The position numbers and the translations under genes are program-made. Below the pieces are notes generated by a model. The model was not told the DNA's origin. It saw nothing but the letters and a program-made list of their open reading frames with translations, and did no database searches. A stretch of DNA of 64,000 nt from Pedobacter sp. PF22-3 (GTDB lineage: Bacteria > Bacteroidota > Bacteroidia > Sphingobacteriales > Sphingobacteriaceae), in the NCBI RefSeq assembly GCF_026239555.1, contig NZ_JAPIVP010000002.1, forward strand, positions 434,001 through 498,000, read 5' to 3'. Shown here piece after piece: positions 8,271 through 18,271 of the stretch (positions within the stretch are counted from its first letter, which is position 1; each line of letters opens with the position of its first letter).

Positions 8271-9650
8271 ATGCTCATCTTTCTACAATTTACGCTCACC
8301 GATATTCGAGGTCTCAATCAAAACGTTGATGAACTGCTTCATAAACCAGCCTGGCCACTCCCAGATCCTACGCAATTTGTTAGAGGCACTGGAAAAATAA
8401 GGCCACGTAGAAAAAAGGGATTGAGAAGCTGGGTACATGAAGGTTATCTCTGTGATGTTAAAAAAGGCTTATCAGCCCCAACCATCTATTCCGGTGCTGA
8501 GATTCAACTGAGAAATGTTTACCGGAATTTCTATTCCGGCGATGAACAGGTACTAAACCGTTACGAATTTGTTTTTCGTACAAGCAAAATCGAAGCGAAA
8601 GTTTCTGATCATCACATTAATCAAATTCTTGGCATTTTAGCCAAAACTACTCTGAACATTCGCTTAGCTGGCCTTCAACATTCCCAATCCTTATTTGCTA
8701 TCTCAAGTAACCTCAGGAAATTTTACCGGGCGAGCAGCACCTTTAAAGCCAAACAATCCGCAGTTCAAAGCTTAGGCGATATCAAATTTTGTGTGCCTCA
8801 GATTTATCTCCTGTTAGATGAAGGCGAAGAGTTGGATGAACAGGCGATTTCACTAGAAAATATCTCTGGTCCTGATAAAAATTATCGCCTTTTCACTTCC
8901 TGGCATGAACATGCGGGGCAGGACTTTAGGTTATGGCTCCATGAGCGTGCAGGGGGATCTGCCCCGGAAGTACATCGGCAGTTAAGGATAAGTGTCCAGC
9001 GAATCTTTTCTGAGCATTGTTGCTTAAAACATGTTTTTGCATCCATGAACAGCGGCAAAATCGCAACCATACGCGGAACAAAGGAGTCAGACAGGCTGCA
9101 AAGTTACTTTAATACTGCTATTTCTACTTTTCTGAAGGAGGAAAAAAAACTTCAGCCATCCAACGATCTAACCGGATTGTCTGATGAATTTTCAAAAATT
9201 TTCGATAATTTTCAACCGGGGGAACTGGAATTATTGAGGCAAAAAATATTAGCCTCTGATTTTAGGCCAGCCATTCTCGATAAAACAAAAATAATTATGT
9301 CTAACTACACATTTAACAATTCTCAGATTGGGGCTGCTGGTGATCAAGCCAGCTCCAATGATGCTATTTTTAATCAGCAAACCAACTCTTTGCCTGCAAA
9401 CACTGATTATGTGACATTAGCCAATGAACTAAGGAAGTTAACAGATTTTTTGACTGCTGAGGCAAAAACCGAAGAACAACAGGCCGCGGTTAACAGCATC
9501 ACCCAAGCTCAGCTTGCCGCTGAACAAAAAGATGGAAACTCTCTTCTTCACTATGTAAAAGAAGGTGGAAAGTGGGTTTTCGATACCGCTGTTAAAATTG
9601 GTGTCCCTGTTCTTTCAGCTATTGTTAAAGAGCAAATTGGCATTCACTAA
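8271..9650 (+). CDS. Unknown 459-aa protein with a QIG-motif linker and helical C-terminal module
   Basis: The N-terminal ~330 residues are not recognised; they look mixed alpha/beta and include 'FTSWHEHAGQDFRLWLHERAGG' (about 208-229). After residue 340 comes a distinct module: 'NYTFNNSQIGAAGDQA' (345-360), an Asn/Gln-rich stretch to 374, then helices ending in 'GKWVFDTAVKIG' (433-444). Q352-I-G-A-A-G-D-Q-A resembles the Q-I-G core of RHIM/PP-type amyloid signalling motifs, which in bacteria often sit between an effector and a helical domain; this is only a visual likeness. It is the only rightward gene of the island's first half and has its own leader and a strong terminator. Confidence 0.5.
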   Translation: MLIFLQFTLTDIRGLNQNVDELLHKPAWPLPDPTQFVRGTGKIRPRRKKGLRSWVHEGYLCDVKKGLSAPTIYSGAEIQLRNVYRNFYSGDEQVLNRYEFVFRTSKIEAKVSDHHINQILGILAKTTLNIRLAGLQHSQSLFAISSNLRKFYRASSTFKAKQSAVQSLGDIKFCVPQIYLLLDEGEELDEQAISLENISGPDKNYRLFTSWHEHAGQDFRLWLHERAGGSAPEVHRQLRISVQRIFSEHCCLKHVFASMNSGKIATIRGTKESDRLQSYFNTAISTFLKEEKKLQPSNDLTGLSDEFSKIFDNFQPGELELLRQKILASDFRPAILDKTKIIMSNYTFNNSQIGAAGDQASSNDAIFNQQTNSLPANTDYVTLANELRKLTDFLTAEAKTEEQQAAVNSITQAQLAAEQKDGNSLLHYVKEGGKWVFDTAVKIGVPVLSAIVKEQIGIH

Positions 9651-9661
9651 TAAGGCAGGAT

Positions 9662-9700
9662 AAATCAAGCGCAGATCATGTATGCTCTGCGCTTGATTTT
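9662..9700. terminator. Bidirectional terminator between convergent genes
   Basis: AAATCAAGCGCAGA (9662-9675) is the exact complement of TCTGCGCTTGATTT (9686-9699), a 14-bp stem with a 10-base loop. It sits between the convergent 459-aa and DUF4145 genes. The T run is short, so its strength comes from the stem. Confidence 0.7.
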
Positions 9701-9726
9701 ACTCCTAGTCTTTATAAAATCAGTAA

Positions 9727-10443
9727 TTATTCAGTTTTAGCAGTTCTTCCGTTTCGCAGATTTTCAATTTTGTCGTGTAGCACCTCTATACGATCTGGCA
9801 GAATGAATAAAAACTCAATTAAGTAATCCAACAGATCCATCAACAGGATCGAGGTCTCTTCATCAGGTTCCATTTCCTCACTGAAATGGGCTCCCATATT
9901 TCCCATCTTACGTATTCCATCTGCAATGGTAACGATAGGTTTATTCACATCCACAATATCAGTTAGTCGATTCAGTGCTTTACTCAGATTGAATGAGCCA
10001 TTTTGCTTATCTGGTTGTAACATCTGAATCACTCCCTCCAGGAGCCTTCGACTCATTACTGCGGCAGCTCCCCATTGATTGGTATTGAATGATGTCAATG
10101 TAGACTGGTAAGATTTTTTAATCTGTGGCGTTAGTGATTTAACCGAGTCTAATCCTGGAAGTGGTTGACGGGCACGCGTACTGGGATAAACATAAAGCAA
10201 TCCTTTGCTCATATCGGACGGTGTATTTTCATCAGCTATATAGAAAAATTTCATGCTTCCCGAACAATGTGGGCAAAGCGCCGTGCCAAAGTTGCCTATG
10301 GTGTTCAGCTCTTTTTGCCAACTGATCTCTAAACTCAGAAATATAACACAGTGAGAACAATGAATAGCGACTCGCGAAGGTATGCTTACGCGGTTACTGG
10401 ATATCGGTGAAGTAAATTGAGATGGGCTAATTTGAGATACCAT
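9727..10443 (-). CDS. DUF4145 domain protein with a zinc-ribbon-like N-terminus
   Basis: 238 aa. Cysteines 29/32 (CSHC) and 57/60 (CPHC) form a probable zinc ribbon. The rest matches DUF4145: a helix with 'AAAVMSRRLLEGVIQ' (about 126-140), 'LSKALNRL', and 'IRKMGNMGAH' (177-186), in which R178 and H186 stand for the HEPN-type pair of this family. DUF4145 is known mainly as an accessory domain fused or adjacent to restriction and other defence genes. No partner restriction gene lies next to it here. Convergent with the 459-aa gene; monocistronic as far as I can see. Confidence 0.7.
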   Translation of the reverse strand: MVSQISPSQFTSPISSNRVSIPSRVAIHCSHCVIFLSLEISWQKELNTIGNFGTALCPHCSGSMKFFYIADENTPSDMSKGLLYVYPSTRARQPLPGLDSVKSLTPQIKKSYQSTLTSFNTNQWGAAAVMSRRLLEGVIQMLQPDKQNGSFNLSKALNRLTDIVDVNKPIVTIADGIRKMGNMGAHFSEEMEPDEETSILLMDLLDYLIEFLFILPDRIEVLHDKIENLRNGRTAKTE

Positions 10444-10629
10444 TTTTAAATTTTTATTTGTTAATATACAATTATCTTTTGATGTAAAAAGTTTTTTGCT
10501 TTATACTCTCTGGGCCTCAGAGGAGCGAAATCATCTTAATAGACTGTATGCTTCCTAGCGCTACATTATGAAAGTCCTAGGTTTACATTATACCGAAATT
10601 TTGAACTTAGTCAAGACTCTTGCAAACGT

Positions 10630-11409
10630 TTACTCAGCCTTTTCATCATCCATGACCTCATGGTATCTTTGCGTAAAAATCGGTCTTAAGATACTATAGA
10701 CCTCATCAAGCAGTAATTTAAGATCGTCATTGAAAATTTCCAATGACTTTTTTAGTCGCGCTACAGTCCGGTCTGTTTCTGTTTTAGCCAATACCTTAAA
10801 ATTTGAGATAAAATCTTTATCCGCGCCTCTATCTAAGCGTAACAGCAAACTATACATTTCTACAGGCCTGAGCTCTCTGTAATCGATATTTTTATGATGG
10901 GCAATCATATTCCTATCTTCCCTGTAAGGCTCTATACATACTGCTACTTTGACCAGAGCTCGATATAATCCTGTGTAACTATCTATTTTATCCCGATATT
11001 CTTTCTTACCATTTTTTGGAAACAGAAAAACTGAGGCTTTACAATTCCTTTGCGTGCCCCCAAGCTCCAATATTATGTTAGCCAGTATCATTAGCCTGTC
11101 CAACACACTTGTTGTTTTAAATAAATGCATCTCCAGGTGATAAATGATATGATCATATCGGGTGATTTCATTTTTTTTGAATGCCGGAATGGATCTATAT
11201 GATGACAGATATAGGGTTGCTTGCTTTAGCTGCTTCATTAGCATTTCTATCTCAGACAATGCGAGCGAGGTATTGCGGAGATACTCTTCGCTTAATTTTA
11301 ATGGCCTTTTAGGAGCGAAGCCATCCCTTGCTTTTCGAACCAATGACTGATCTTCGATCATTGGTAATGAGAGTCTGCTAAGGTATTGCAAAAAGGAATC
11401 TTCGGCCAT
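10630..11409 (-). CDS. HEPN-like protein (Cthe_2314-type?)
   Basis: 259 aa, all-helical. 'YHLEMHLFKTTSVLDRLMILAN' (about 90-111) resembles the long first helix of Cthe_2314-type HEPN domains, and R166-N-M-I-A-H171 is an R-x4-H motif. A charged C-terminal helix follows. Family name is a guess from recall; the HEPN-like nature is better supported. It has 186 bases to the DUF4145 gene downstream and 420 bases upstream, and is probably transcribed alone. Confidence 0.5.
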   Translation of the reverse strand: MAEDSFLQYLSRLSLPMIEDQSLVRKARDGFAPKRPLKLSEEYLRNTSLALSEIEMLMKQLKQATLYLSSYRSIPAFKKNEITRYDHIIYHLEMHLFKTTSVLDRLMILANIILELGGTQRNCKASVFLFPKNGKKEYRDKIDSYTGLYRALVKVAVCIEPYREDRNMIAHHKNIDYRELRPVEMYSLLLRLDRGADKDFISNFKVLAKTETDRTVARLKKSLEIFNDDLKLLLDEVYSILRPIFTQRYHEVMDDEKAE

Positions 11410-11830
11410 ATATATCAGCTTTATTATGTTTCTAGTTTGTGTTTTTTAAAGTTATGCTGGTTGCAATATTTAAGTTTTGTTTTGCAAGGATAAAGACCCA
11501 AAATCACGACGATAAGTTTAAGCAAATCTCCTGAGGCATTCATTACCAGGTATTGATCTCAATTTGCCCCTGCCTTATTTGCGGCTTAAACGCGAATGCA
11601 GTTTTTTTTCTTATTTTGTATCTACGTAAAAAATTAAAAGCCTCTCCGTTTTTCATATTTCTTTCTGGTCGAAGCAATAACAATATTTCTTAAAAAGACC
11701 CTGCTGGATATCCCTTGGAATGCTCCATTAATTTTAGCTTAAAACTTAAAAGTTCCCACAGCATTAAAATTCAGCTTGTACAACTCAATGTATTTAGGCT
11801 TTTTAGCATTCGGCTTAGATTATTTTGCTG
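11410..11830. other. Gene-free spacer
   Basis: About 420 bases between two leftward genes. I see no ORF worth calling, no clear hairpin and no repeat. Short T-rich runs near 11600-11612 (eight T) might end a transcript, but there is no stem in front of them. Confidence 0.5.
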
Positions 11831-14800
11831 TTATTCTGCTGGAAGCGTAATGACCTTGATTTTATCTTTCTTTGGTTTGTAATCGGCAATATATTCAAGT
11901 TCTCTCATTTGCATCATCAGTTGCACGAACAAGGGATCTGCTGTCCATTCAATAGTCTGGCCTTTTATTGTAATTCCCTGATAGGGCGCTGGCATTATTG
12001 ATAATATTCTCATCGTCTCCTGGTAAGAAAAGGTATTCAATACTTTTATTAAAAGCCTGATACTATTCTCTTGGGAAATTATTTTCCTATCGAATATAGC
12101 TATTAGGCTTTCTTTATCCACGATGAGCTGGTCCAGTTTTATTTTCTGTAGCGCTATCGCTTCTAACAGCTCTACACTTGGATCCAGCTGCACGGTAACT
12201 GCTCTAGCCAATACGGCATTTTTCTCTTCCACTGTAAATGCCTGTGAATTTATAATTCCAGTAACAAGGGGATTATCAAGATTGTATTTATCAATTCCAG
12301 TAATAAATTCCTTATTCGATTTTTCAACTAAAGAAACCTTTAGGTTTGAAAGATCCTCTCTTAAACGCTCAAAATTTTTGACTGTTAACTCTAGTTTTTT
12401 TCTGGCAACCAGGGTTTTTACCTTCGCGTTATTTAATCCCTGGATGTCAAGATCGCTATAGTAATAAGGAATTGATTTCATGATCAGATCATAACCGGCA
12501 TCTAAAATTTCGTTGCTTCGAATAAGGGCAAAACAAAAGGCTTGAATGGTCTTTTGATCTGGTATAGGGTTTGTATTATCAATCCTCACGCGTGATAATT
12601 CCTGACTATGTTTATTGATAAAACTAACCAGATGGGGATCTAACACATTTTCAATGCGAGAGAAATAATTGATCAGGCTCGGCCAATTAGCCTCGACTTT
12701 TTCTTCAGCGAGTAAAAATCCTGCCATGTCCAGATCTGTGATTTTAGCTAAATCTTTTATTTTAGTTTTTACCTGTTGTATGATTTCCTCTTTCTTCTCT
12801 AAAGGTACATTTTCATGGTTGATTAATTTTTCAAAGCCCTCCTGCTCTTCCAAGTTATTTCCATCTAACTTAAAATAAAGCTGCTCTAAATATACATCCA
12901 TATTGGCATCGACATATTCTATTAGCTTGTTGCAGCCGCTTTGCAAAATGGCGGAGTAATTTGACTCTTTAAATTTTTTCTCATCATAATGGCCGAAAGC
13001 TGCCATAATTTCCCGGATCATGGCCTCATTTAGCATGTAGGCCGCATGATCATAAATGTAGCCACATAAATTAGGCGGCGAGTCGTATAAATTTTGATTG
13101 CTAAATTTGATATTGAGTGCCTCGATAATCTCGATATGTTTGCTCTCCTCGACGTCTATTTGTAAAAAATCAGCCCGTTGTGCAATTTCGGCTGATAATT
13201 TTGATTTATGAGCAAGGCGCCTGATATCGTCGACATCGCAGTAGCTAACCACTTTGTCCATCAATTCCACCGTTTCTATTTTAATGTGTGCTTTATGGCT
13301 AAGTATCTGCCACATTTTTGGCCAAACTTTTGCCAATTGCTTAAAAAATGTGGCTTCGTCTGCACAATTCTGAAGGTATTTATTTACAAAGTCAAGTGAA
13401 TATGGGGTTCCATCGGCGATCCTTTTTAGCACCCTGTTGTATTGATCCTCAAAGGCCACATCACTAAGCAGAAAATCCAATAGTTGAAAATTAAGAATAA
13501 CAGGATATGAAAATTCAACCAGATCAATCTTTGCTACGAGCTTATCAATTTTGTCTAGCGGATAATCAAAGTCAGAGAATAACTGTGCCTTCACATTCAG
13601 TAAAAATTCCTTATCCGTCTTTGTAATTGTTCCCTCGTAGAAAATAGATATATAATCCTGATAATCTTCATCTATATATCCCTTTCTCATCAGGATGCTT
13701 GTAAGCTGCAACTGTTTTGGATCCTTAATTTCCAACTGCATTTCACTTAAGGCCATTACCTGTTTGAGCTTCGTATGCCTCGCTTCTATCTTGTTCCGTT
13801 CTAACTCTGCGATTTCTGCTTTTAGTTCTTTTATTTTCTGTTTCACTCCGACACCCAGTAGTTCAACACGATCTTCATAACTGTAAACAGGATCAACCAA
13901 ACGCTCAATTTCGGAGAATTCAATATTAATTATTGATGGGCTATTGTATCTAAACTGTGTACTATAATCACGTGTATAGTAACTAGCCGACGCGGTCTTA
14001 TCCATCAGATGCTTAAACTGATCGACTTCCGCCATTTTAGATGGTGTAACCTGGCTTCCGTTTATATAAAAGCTATTAAAGTTGGAGATCTTTTCAATAA
14101 ACTTAAGCACATACATCATGTTCAGTTCAGCAATGCGCGGAACACCTAAATCTTCTAATGACGTTACTTCTTTTTGGAGCTCTGCTATCTTCTGATCTAA
14201 TGTTTCTATAGCTTTGGCTATGAAATTATTTTTCTGAGCAAAGGCGCTATGAAGTACCCCCTCATTCATCCCTAGGGAAATAAAATCATTTGGATAGATG
14301 TTCTTGTAAACAATCATTGCCAGCAGCTTTCCAGGATCTAATTTCTCTAAGCGGTTATGATAGATATGATATTCATTGGTAATGTTGAATAGCAAACGCA
14401 TATCATCGATAAAAAAAGAAACATCTTCTATCAGATCTGGGCCAATTGGATAATGATTTTTAGCGATAATATCCTTTAGTTTTTCATTTGAATTAGAAGA
14501 ATTGATCACCGGAATAATCGGAATGATGAAATCGAAAAACTTCGTTCTATCTTTATCCTTGAACATATTATCCCGCACCGCATACACAAAGACGATATCT
14601 CGCGTGATATTCTTAGAATTGTTAATTAGCAGATTTAGTTCCCTAAGTTTTGTAAAAATCTCTGTTTGCTCAAATCTATCCAGATCCTCGATTACCACCA
14701 CCGTGTAGTCCGTGACTTCAAAAAAATAGAGGATTTCATCCAAGTGATTATTGAGAATTGATTTGTTGATGTTCTTACTGATCTCTATCTCTGCGTTATT

Positions 14801-15511
14801 GATATTAAGTTTGCTGATCGTTAAACTGCTAATTAACCGCAGGGATTTCCGGATCAAAAGGAAATAACCTGAGATCACAATCAGAAGTGATAAAATCAAT
14901 ATGATGGTATTGGTAAGCTCATAAAAGGGATGTCCAATGATATCTTCAAGAAAAGTCTTATTGAAGAGTTGGATGGTTGCTAGTATCAGGAGAAATATCC
15001 CTGCAGTTAACCAGGAAATATTGGTATCATCAAAGCTTTTGATTTTTTTAAATCTGGAATCTGGGATAGTCTCGTCGGCTTCTCTGTAGAAAATTTGCTG
15101 AAGTATACTCAGCTCAATCAACCTTAACATCTCGCCATCATTCAGGTCTTCTCCTTTCTCTTTTGCCTTTTCCCTTTCCTCTTTAAAAGTTGCGAGGGAA
15201 ATATTTAGAAATGATAAATCAGGATTTTGATTATGGTTTTGAAATGTTTTAAGTACTGTACTCTTGCCTGATCCATAGGTCCCTGTAATAGCAATATTTT
15301 TGATGTCTTGAGATCCTCTGTTTTCTAAGGCCCATCTCAATGCCGTGGCATAGGCTCCATCTGGATCTGCATCTCCTATTGGGGATAACGAATGGTATGC
15401 ATGCTGGTCAGGAGCTATGATGGCTACCCGGGTCGGAGCCTCAAGCTGAATAATGTTACGGTTTACTTTTTCAGAAATAAATTTGAGTAGCGCTAATTTA
15501 ATTTTCTTCAT
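11831..15511 (-). CDS. YobI-like P-loop NTPase with two membrane segments
   Basis: A 1226-aa STAND/KAP-like NTPase from the ATG at 15511 (MKKIKL); an upstream ATG adds 7 residues. Near residue 77 there is Walker A (GTYGSGKST) preceded by 'KNIAIT', and near 270-280 Walker B (VVVIEDLDRF). Between them are two membrane helices (about 166-183 and 203-219), so the nucleotide domain is tied to the inner membrane. The 'YHSLSP...AYATALRWAL' lead-in before Walker A is the YobI-family pattern. The remaining ~900 residues are helical repeats of unknown role. The family is frequently found in defence islands; a role as a phage sensor with attached effector is inferred. It is the largest gene in the island, and a small divergent ORF lies next to its start. 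Confidence 0.7.
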   Translation of the reverse strand: MKKIKLALLKFISEKVNRNIIQLEAPTRVAIIAPDQHAYHSLSPIGDADPDGAYATALRWALENRGSQDIKNIAITGTYGSGKSTVLKTFQNHNQNPDLSFLNISLATFKEEREKAKEKGEDLNDGEMLRLIELSILQQIFYREADETIPDSRFKKIKSFDDTNISWLTAGIFLLILATIQLFNKTFLEDIIGHPFYELTNTIILILSLLIVISGYFLLIRKSLRLISSLTISKLNINNAEIEISKNINKSILNNHLDEILYFFEVTDYTVVVIEDLDRFEQTEIFTKLRELNLLINNSKNITRDIVFVYAVRDNMFKDKDRTKFFDFIIPIIPVINSSNSNEKLKDIIAKNHYPIGPDLIEDVSFFIDDMRLLFNITNEYHIYHNRLEKLDPGKLLAMIVYKNIYPNDFISLGMNEGVLHSAFAQKNNFIAKAIETLDQKIAELQKEVTSLEDLGVPRIAELNMMYVLKFIEKISNFNSFYINGSQVTPSKMAEVDQFKHLMDKTASASYYTRDYSTQFRYNSPSIINIEFSEIERLVDPVYSYEDRVELLGVGVKQKIKELKAEIAELERNKIEARHTKLKQVMALSEMQLEIKDPKQLQLTSILMRKGYIDEDYQDYISIFYEGTITKTDKEFLLNVKAQLFSDFDYPLDKIDKLVAKIDLVEFSYPVILNFQLLDFLLSDVAFEDQYNRVLKRIADGTPYSLDFVNKYLQNCADEATFFKQLAKVWPKMWQILSHKAHIKIETVELMDKVVSYCDVDDIRRLAHKSKLSAEIAQRADFLQIDVEESKHIEIIEALNIKFSNQNLYDSPPNLCGYIYDHAAYMLNEAMIREIMAAFGHYDEKKFKESNYSAILQSGCNKLIEYVDANMDVYLEQLYFKLDGNNLEEQEGFEKLINHENVPLEKKEEIIQQVKTKIKDLAKITDLDMAGFLLAEEKVEANWPSLINYFSRIENVLDPHLVSFINKHSQELSRVRIDNTNPIPDQKTIQAFCFALIRSNEILDAGYDLIMKSIPYYYSDLDIQGLNNAKVKTLVARKKLELTVKNFERLREDLSNLKVSLVEKSNKEFITGIDKYNLDNPLVTGIINSQAFTVEEKNAVLARAVTVQLDPSVELLEAIALQKIKLDQLIVDKESLIAIFDRKIISQENSIRLLIKVLNTFSYQETMRILSIMPAPYQGITIKGQTIEWTADPLFVQLMMQMRELEYIADYKPKKDKIKVITLPAE

Positions 15512-15589
15512 TTCAAAATTGATGAATAGCAAATATAGTTAAAGCTCATATTGACTAATAAAAACATAGTCAAAACAAGTTACTTTTTC

Positions 15590-15742
15590 ATGAAAACGAA
15601 TTCAAAAGTTATCCGACGCAGCCGATTGAGCGAGGATAATTACCAGGGTGAGTACAAGGAAACTTGGCTTTCTAATTTGGGTTTTTTTTTTGGTCTCATC
15701 GTCTTTATCATTATTGAATTGAGGAATGCTATTGAAAAATAA
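15590..15742 (+). CDS. Small single-span membrane protein (hypothetical)
   Basis: 50 codons from the ATG at 15590 (MKTNSKVIRRS...), or 63 from an ATG at 15551. The basic N-terminus and a single hydrophobic helix (GFFFGLIVFIIIELR) suggest a one-span membrane peptide. It starts 78 bases from, and is divergent to, the YobI-like NTPase gene, itself a membrane protein. The nine-T run inside is typical of slippage and weakens the call. It ends 19 bases before the convergent DUF5677-like gene. Confidence 0.35.
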   Translation: MKTNSKVIRRSRLSEDNYQGEYKETWLSNLGFFFGLIVFIIIELRNAIEK

Positions 15743-15760
15743 TCATCATCTTTATAATTG

Positions 15761-16807
15761 CTAATTCAAGGCATTCATTGCCTCATTAATAGGCTGGGTG
15801 TTATCTGTTGTCAATCTTAAGGTCCAATTGATTAAGATTTGGTGAAGTAATGGCGTATCACCAAAGATTGCCTGAACTTCGGGAAACAATCTTATGTAAT
15901 CTGAAATAAACTTACTAAGCATCGCTGTAATGTTTTTGGTATTAAACATAGCCATACTGATGTGATCATTTCCCTTGGTGTTAAAAAGATCACGGTATTG
16001 AAAAACACTTACATTTGATGGATGGGCATATAAAGAAAAGTAAGTATAAAGCGATCCGGTAAGCTGAGCTTTAAAGCCCATAAATTGGATCATCTGTTGC
16101 CAATGCATTTTTGATGCTCTACCATTATCGAGATTGACCCGATATTCTTTTGCATCTATTGTTTTATCAATTAACTCCCTATCTTTCTCTGATAATACGG
16201 TATACGGTTCACATGTTTTGATTCGTTCGGTAATATCCGCAATTTCTGATGCTTCGATTGCCGCTTTCTGCTTATTTTCCTCTGAGGAATTCTCTCCGAC
16301 AAATCTTTGCCTGTATTTTAAGCCTGCAAGAACCCACATTTGATAAAGCATGTCTTTCTCTGCTTCACTATATTCCGAGCGGTAGATGAGATGAAATGTC
16401 GCAGTTAACTCAACAACACTGCGTCCGGCGGAGGCAACAATAGTAGGATCAATAAAATTCCGGAGGCCGTTATGCTCTCCTGCATAATTGAGCCCATCTA
16501 TGAGTTGTCGCAGGTTAAGCATCTTGGTAAATACCATTTGCAGCACGAGTTTAGCTTCTCTCTTAGCTTGGCTTGCGGGCTGATCTGTATGTTCGTTTAT
16601 TATTTTAAATAATAAATTGATATAAATATCAAGTACATCTTTGGAATCACTTAAATTTTCAGCAAACATCAAACGCTGGGATTCTTCTCGTAATTGGTCT
16701 CTGGTCATTATTTTTGATCGCGTTAGAAGACAAATATATTGATAATCCTCTATATGGTTACTCATCTCAAACCAAGACAAGGCATTGAAGTCAAACAAAC
16801 TTTTCAA
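15761..16807 (-). CDS. DUF5677-like helical protein
   Basis: 348 aa. The pattern 'RSVVELTATFHLIYR' (about 129-143), long central charged helices, and 'YTYFSLYAHPSNVS' (about 262-275) fit DUF5677, where an R/E-containing helix and a late S/H-containing helix face each other. The second such protein in this island (see 6184-7041); the two share layout but little obvious identity. Possibly co-expressed with the 341-aa gene upstream (103 bases apart). Function unknown. Confidence 0.55.
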   Translation of the reverse strand: MKSLFDFNALSWFEMSNHIEDYQYICLLTRSKIMTRDQLREESQRLMFAENLSDSKDVLDIYINLLFKIINEHTDQPASQAKREAKLVLQMVFTKMLNLRQLIDGLNYAGEHNGLRNFIDPTIVASAGRSVVELTATFHLIYRSEYSEAEKDMLYQMWVLAGLKYRQRFVGENSSEENKQKAAIEASEIADITERIKTCEPYTVLSEKDRELIDKTIDAKEYRVNLDNGRASKMHWQQMIQFMGFKAQLTGSLYTYFSLYAHPSNVSVFQYRDLFNTKGNDHISMAMFNTKNITAMLSKFISDYIRLFPEVQAIFGDTPLLHQILINWTLRLTTDNTQPINEAMNALN

Positions 16808-16910
16808 CTTGACCCAAAACCCGTATTTAATATATTGGGCAGTAATCTAATGGCATTTTTTCGTAGACAGCGATTAGCTTGATTACCATGATGAGAAGAG
16901 ATTGGCGTCA

Positions 16911-17936
16911 TCAAAGTGATAAGCCAATGTCGATAAAATCTGAAATCGTTATTCCCCGTATTGCCTCTCCTGCCTCAAATGGATCGTCTAATTTGAATTT
17001 CCCTTTCGCAGCTCCATTTAACGCATAGTCATAACCACTGATACTGACAATGAGCCAATAATTCCTTCTCTTTTCTACAATGACTTCTTCAGCATAAAAG
17101 GGCCATTGTCTTTCAAAATCCACTTTTCTAATTTTTTTTGATTTGATATTTGGATTGAAGCGCCTATTCAGCAAATCCATTAACGTTCGTTTATGTACGC
17201 GCCTGGGCTGTTGTTTAAACCTAGTAGTATCCTTTCTGTAATCGGTTGTACCGACCTTATCTGGATAAAGCATAGCAAAATCAAAGACATTGGCTGAAAA
17301 ACCCCTTGCATGATCTCCCAACGTCCCGAAATTAAACTGTCGAGCAAGCGCGGATACGAACTTTTCGAAGATGATGATCACAACGCGGGCAATGTCACCG
17401 AATATTTCATCCTCAAGATCTCGATTCTCATATTTAGAAATTCCTAATTGATTAATAATCTTGTCCTCAAAAACCTCCCAAAGTTCTTTAGGGTTTACAC
17501 TTGGTTTGACTTTTCCTGTAATGACATCAAAGTTATGGTATCTCCCGAATTTCCCGAACTCTGATAAAATGTATATCAGTTCTTTTAAATCTTCATTTTT
17601 TTCAAGGAAGCGTTTATCTTCAATCAAATAGTAACGCTGATGATCATTGAAAAATTCCAACAAAATGTGTCGAAGTAAAGCTTCTAAATCATGACCTAGG
17701 TCTTTGATATATTGAAAATCCGGATATTTTCCATTTTTATTGTAGTATCCTAAACAGATATATGACTTCATCAACCGCTCAAAACCTTGCGAAAGTAACT
17801 GGAAAGGAAGGAAATAAAAGTTATTTACAAAATCAATATTTTGGATTTCTCCAAAACCCAGCCTGATGAGCCTATTTGCTGTTTCGATTTCTTCTAGAAG
17901 AGAAATATTTTTAAAACTGCTTGAGTTATTATCCAT
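16911..17936 (-). CDS. HEPN-like protein of unknown function
   Basis: 341 aa. 'LLSQGFERLMKSYICLGYYNKNG' followed by 'YIKDLGHDLEALLRHI' (about 48-92) resembles the HEPN/AbiV-type 'EkllKalll...tHdL' pattern in which a first helix is followed by a His-Asp loop. No clear R-x4-H is seen further on, so catalysis cannot be argued. The C-terminal third has beta strands ('NYWLIVSISGYDYALNG') and could be a separate domain. Its start (ATG 17936) faces a 335-base region that contains a broken XRE regulator remnant. Confidence 0.5.
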   Translation of the reverse strand: MDNNSSSFKNISLLEEIETANRLIRLGFGEIQNIDFVNNFYFLPFQLLSQGFERLMKSYICLGYYNKNGKYPDFQYIKDLGHDLEALLRHILLEFFNDHQRYYLIEDKRFLEKNEDLKELIYILSEFGKFGRYHNFDVITGKVKPSVNPKELWEVFEDKIINQLGISKYENRDLEDEIFGDIARVVIIIFEKFVSALARQFNFGTLGDHARGFSANVFDFAMLYPDKVGTTDYRKDTTRFKQQPRRVHKRTLMDLLNRRFNPNIKSKKIRKVDFERQWPFYAEEVIVEKRRNYWLIVSISGYDYALNGAAKGKFKLDDPFEAGEAIRGITISDFIDIGLSL

Positions 17937-18121
17937 TACTTCTGTGGTTGATTGTTAATATTTTTCCCCAAATTAATGTGCTGGGATAAATTTATGATTG
18001 ATTGGAAATCATCTCAGCTTCATGAACAGGGAATAAGGCTATACTCGCTAGAGTAATATTAATAATTTTTTTAATGTGCTTCTACAACTTGAAGGTATCA
18101 CCAATATTATTTGGCACTTTT

Positions 18122-18265
18122 TTATTCCTTTTCGAAGTAATCATAACTGGTATACCCTTTCAAAATTCTCAGTGCTTTGATCCGTTTACCAAGTTTTTCC
18201 AGATATTCATCTTGGAATGATTCGAATGATTTCTCGGGAGATTTTGGCCTTAATTGAGGATTTAA
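18122..18265 (-). pseudogene. Remnant of an XRE-family regulator
   Basis: On the minus strand the sequence reads RPKSPEKSFESFQ, then EYLEKLGKRIKALRILKGY and ends TSYDYFEKE-stop. This is the beginning of a type of HTH regulator common in Sphingobacteriaceae (helix 1 and part of helix 2); in intact copies the text goes on with the recognition helix, which here is lost. There is no start codon at the expected place. The fragment lies only 6 bases from the stop of the next HEPN gene, marking a deletion junction. Confidence 0.6.
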
Positions 18266-18271
18266 TACGGG

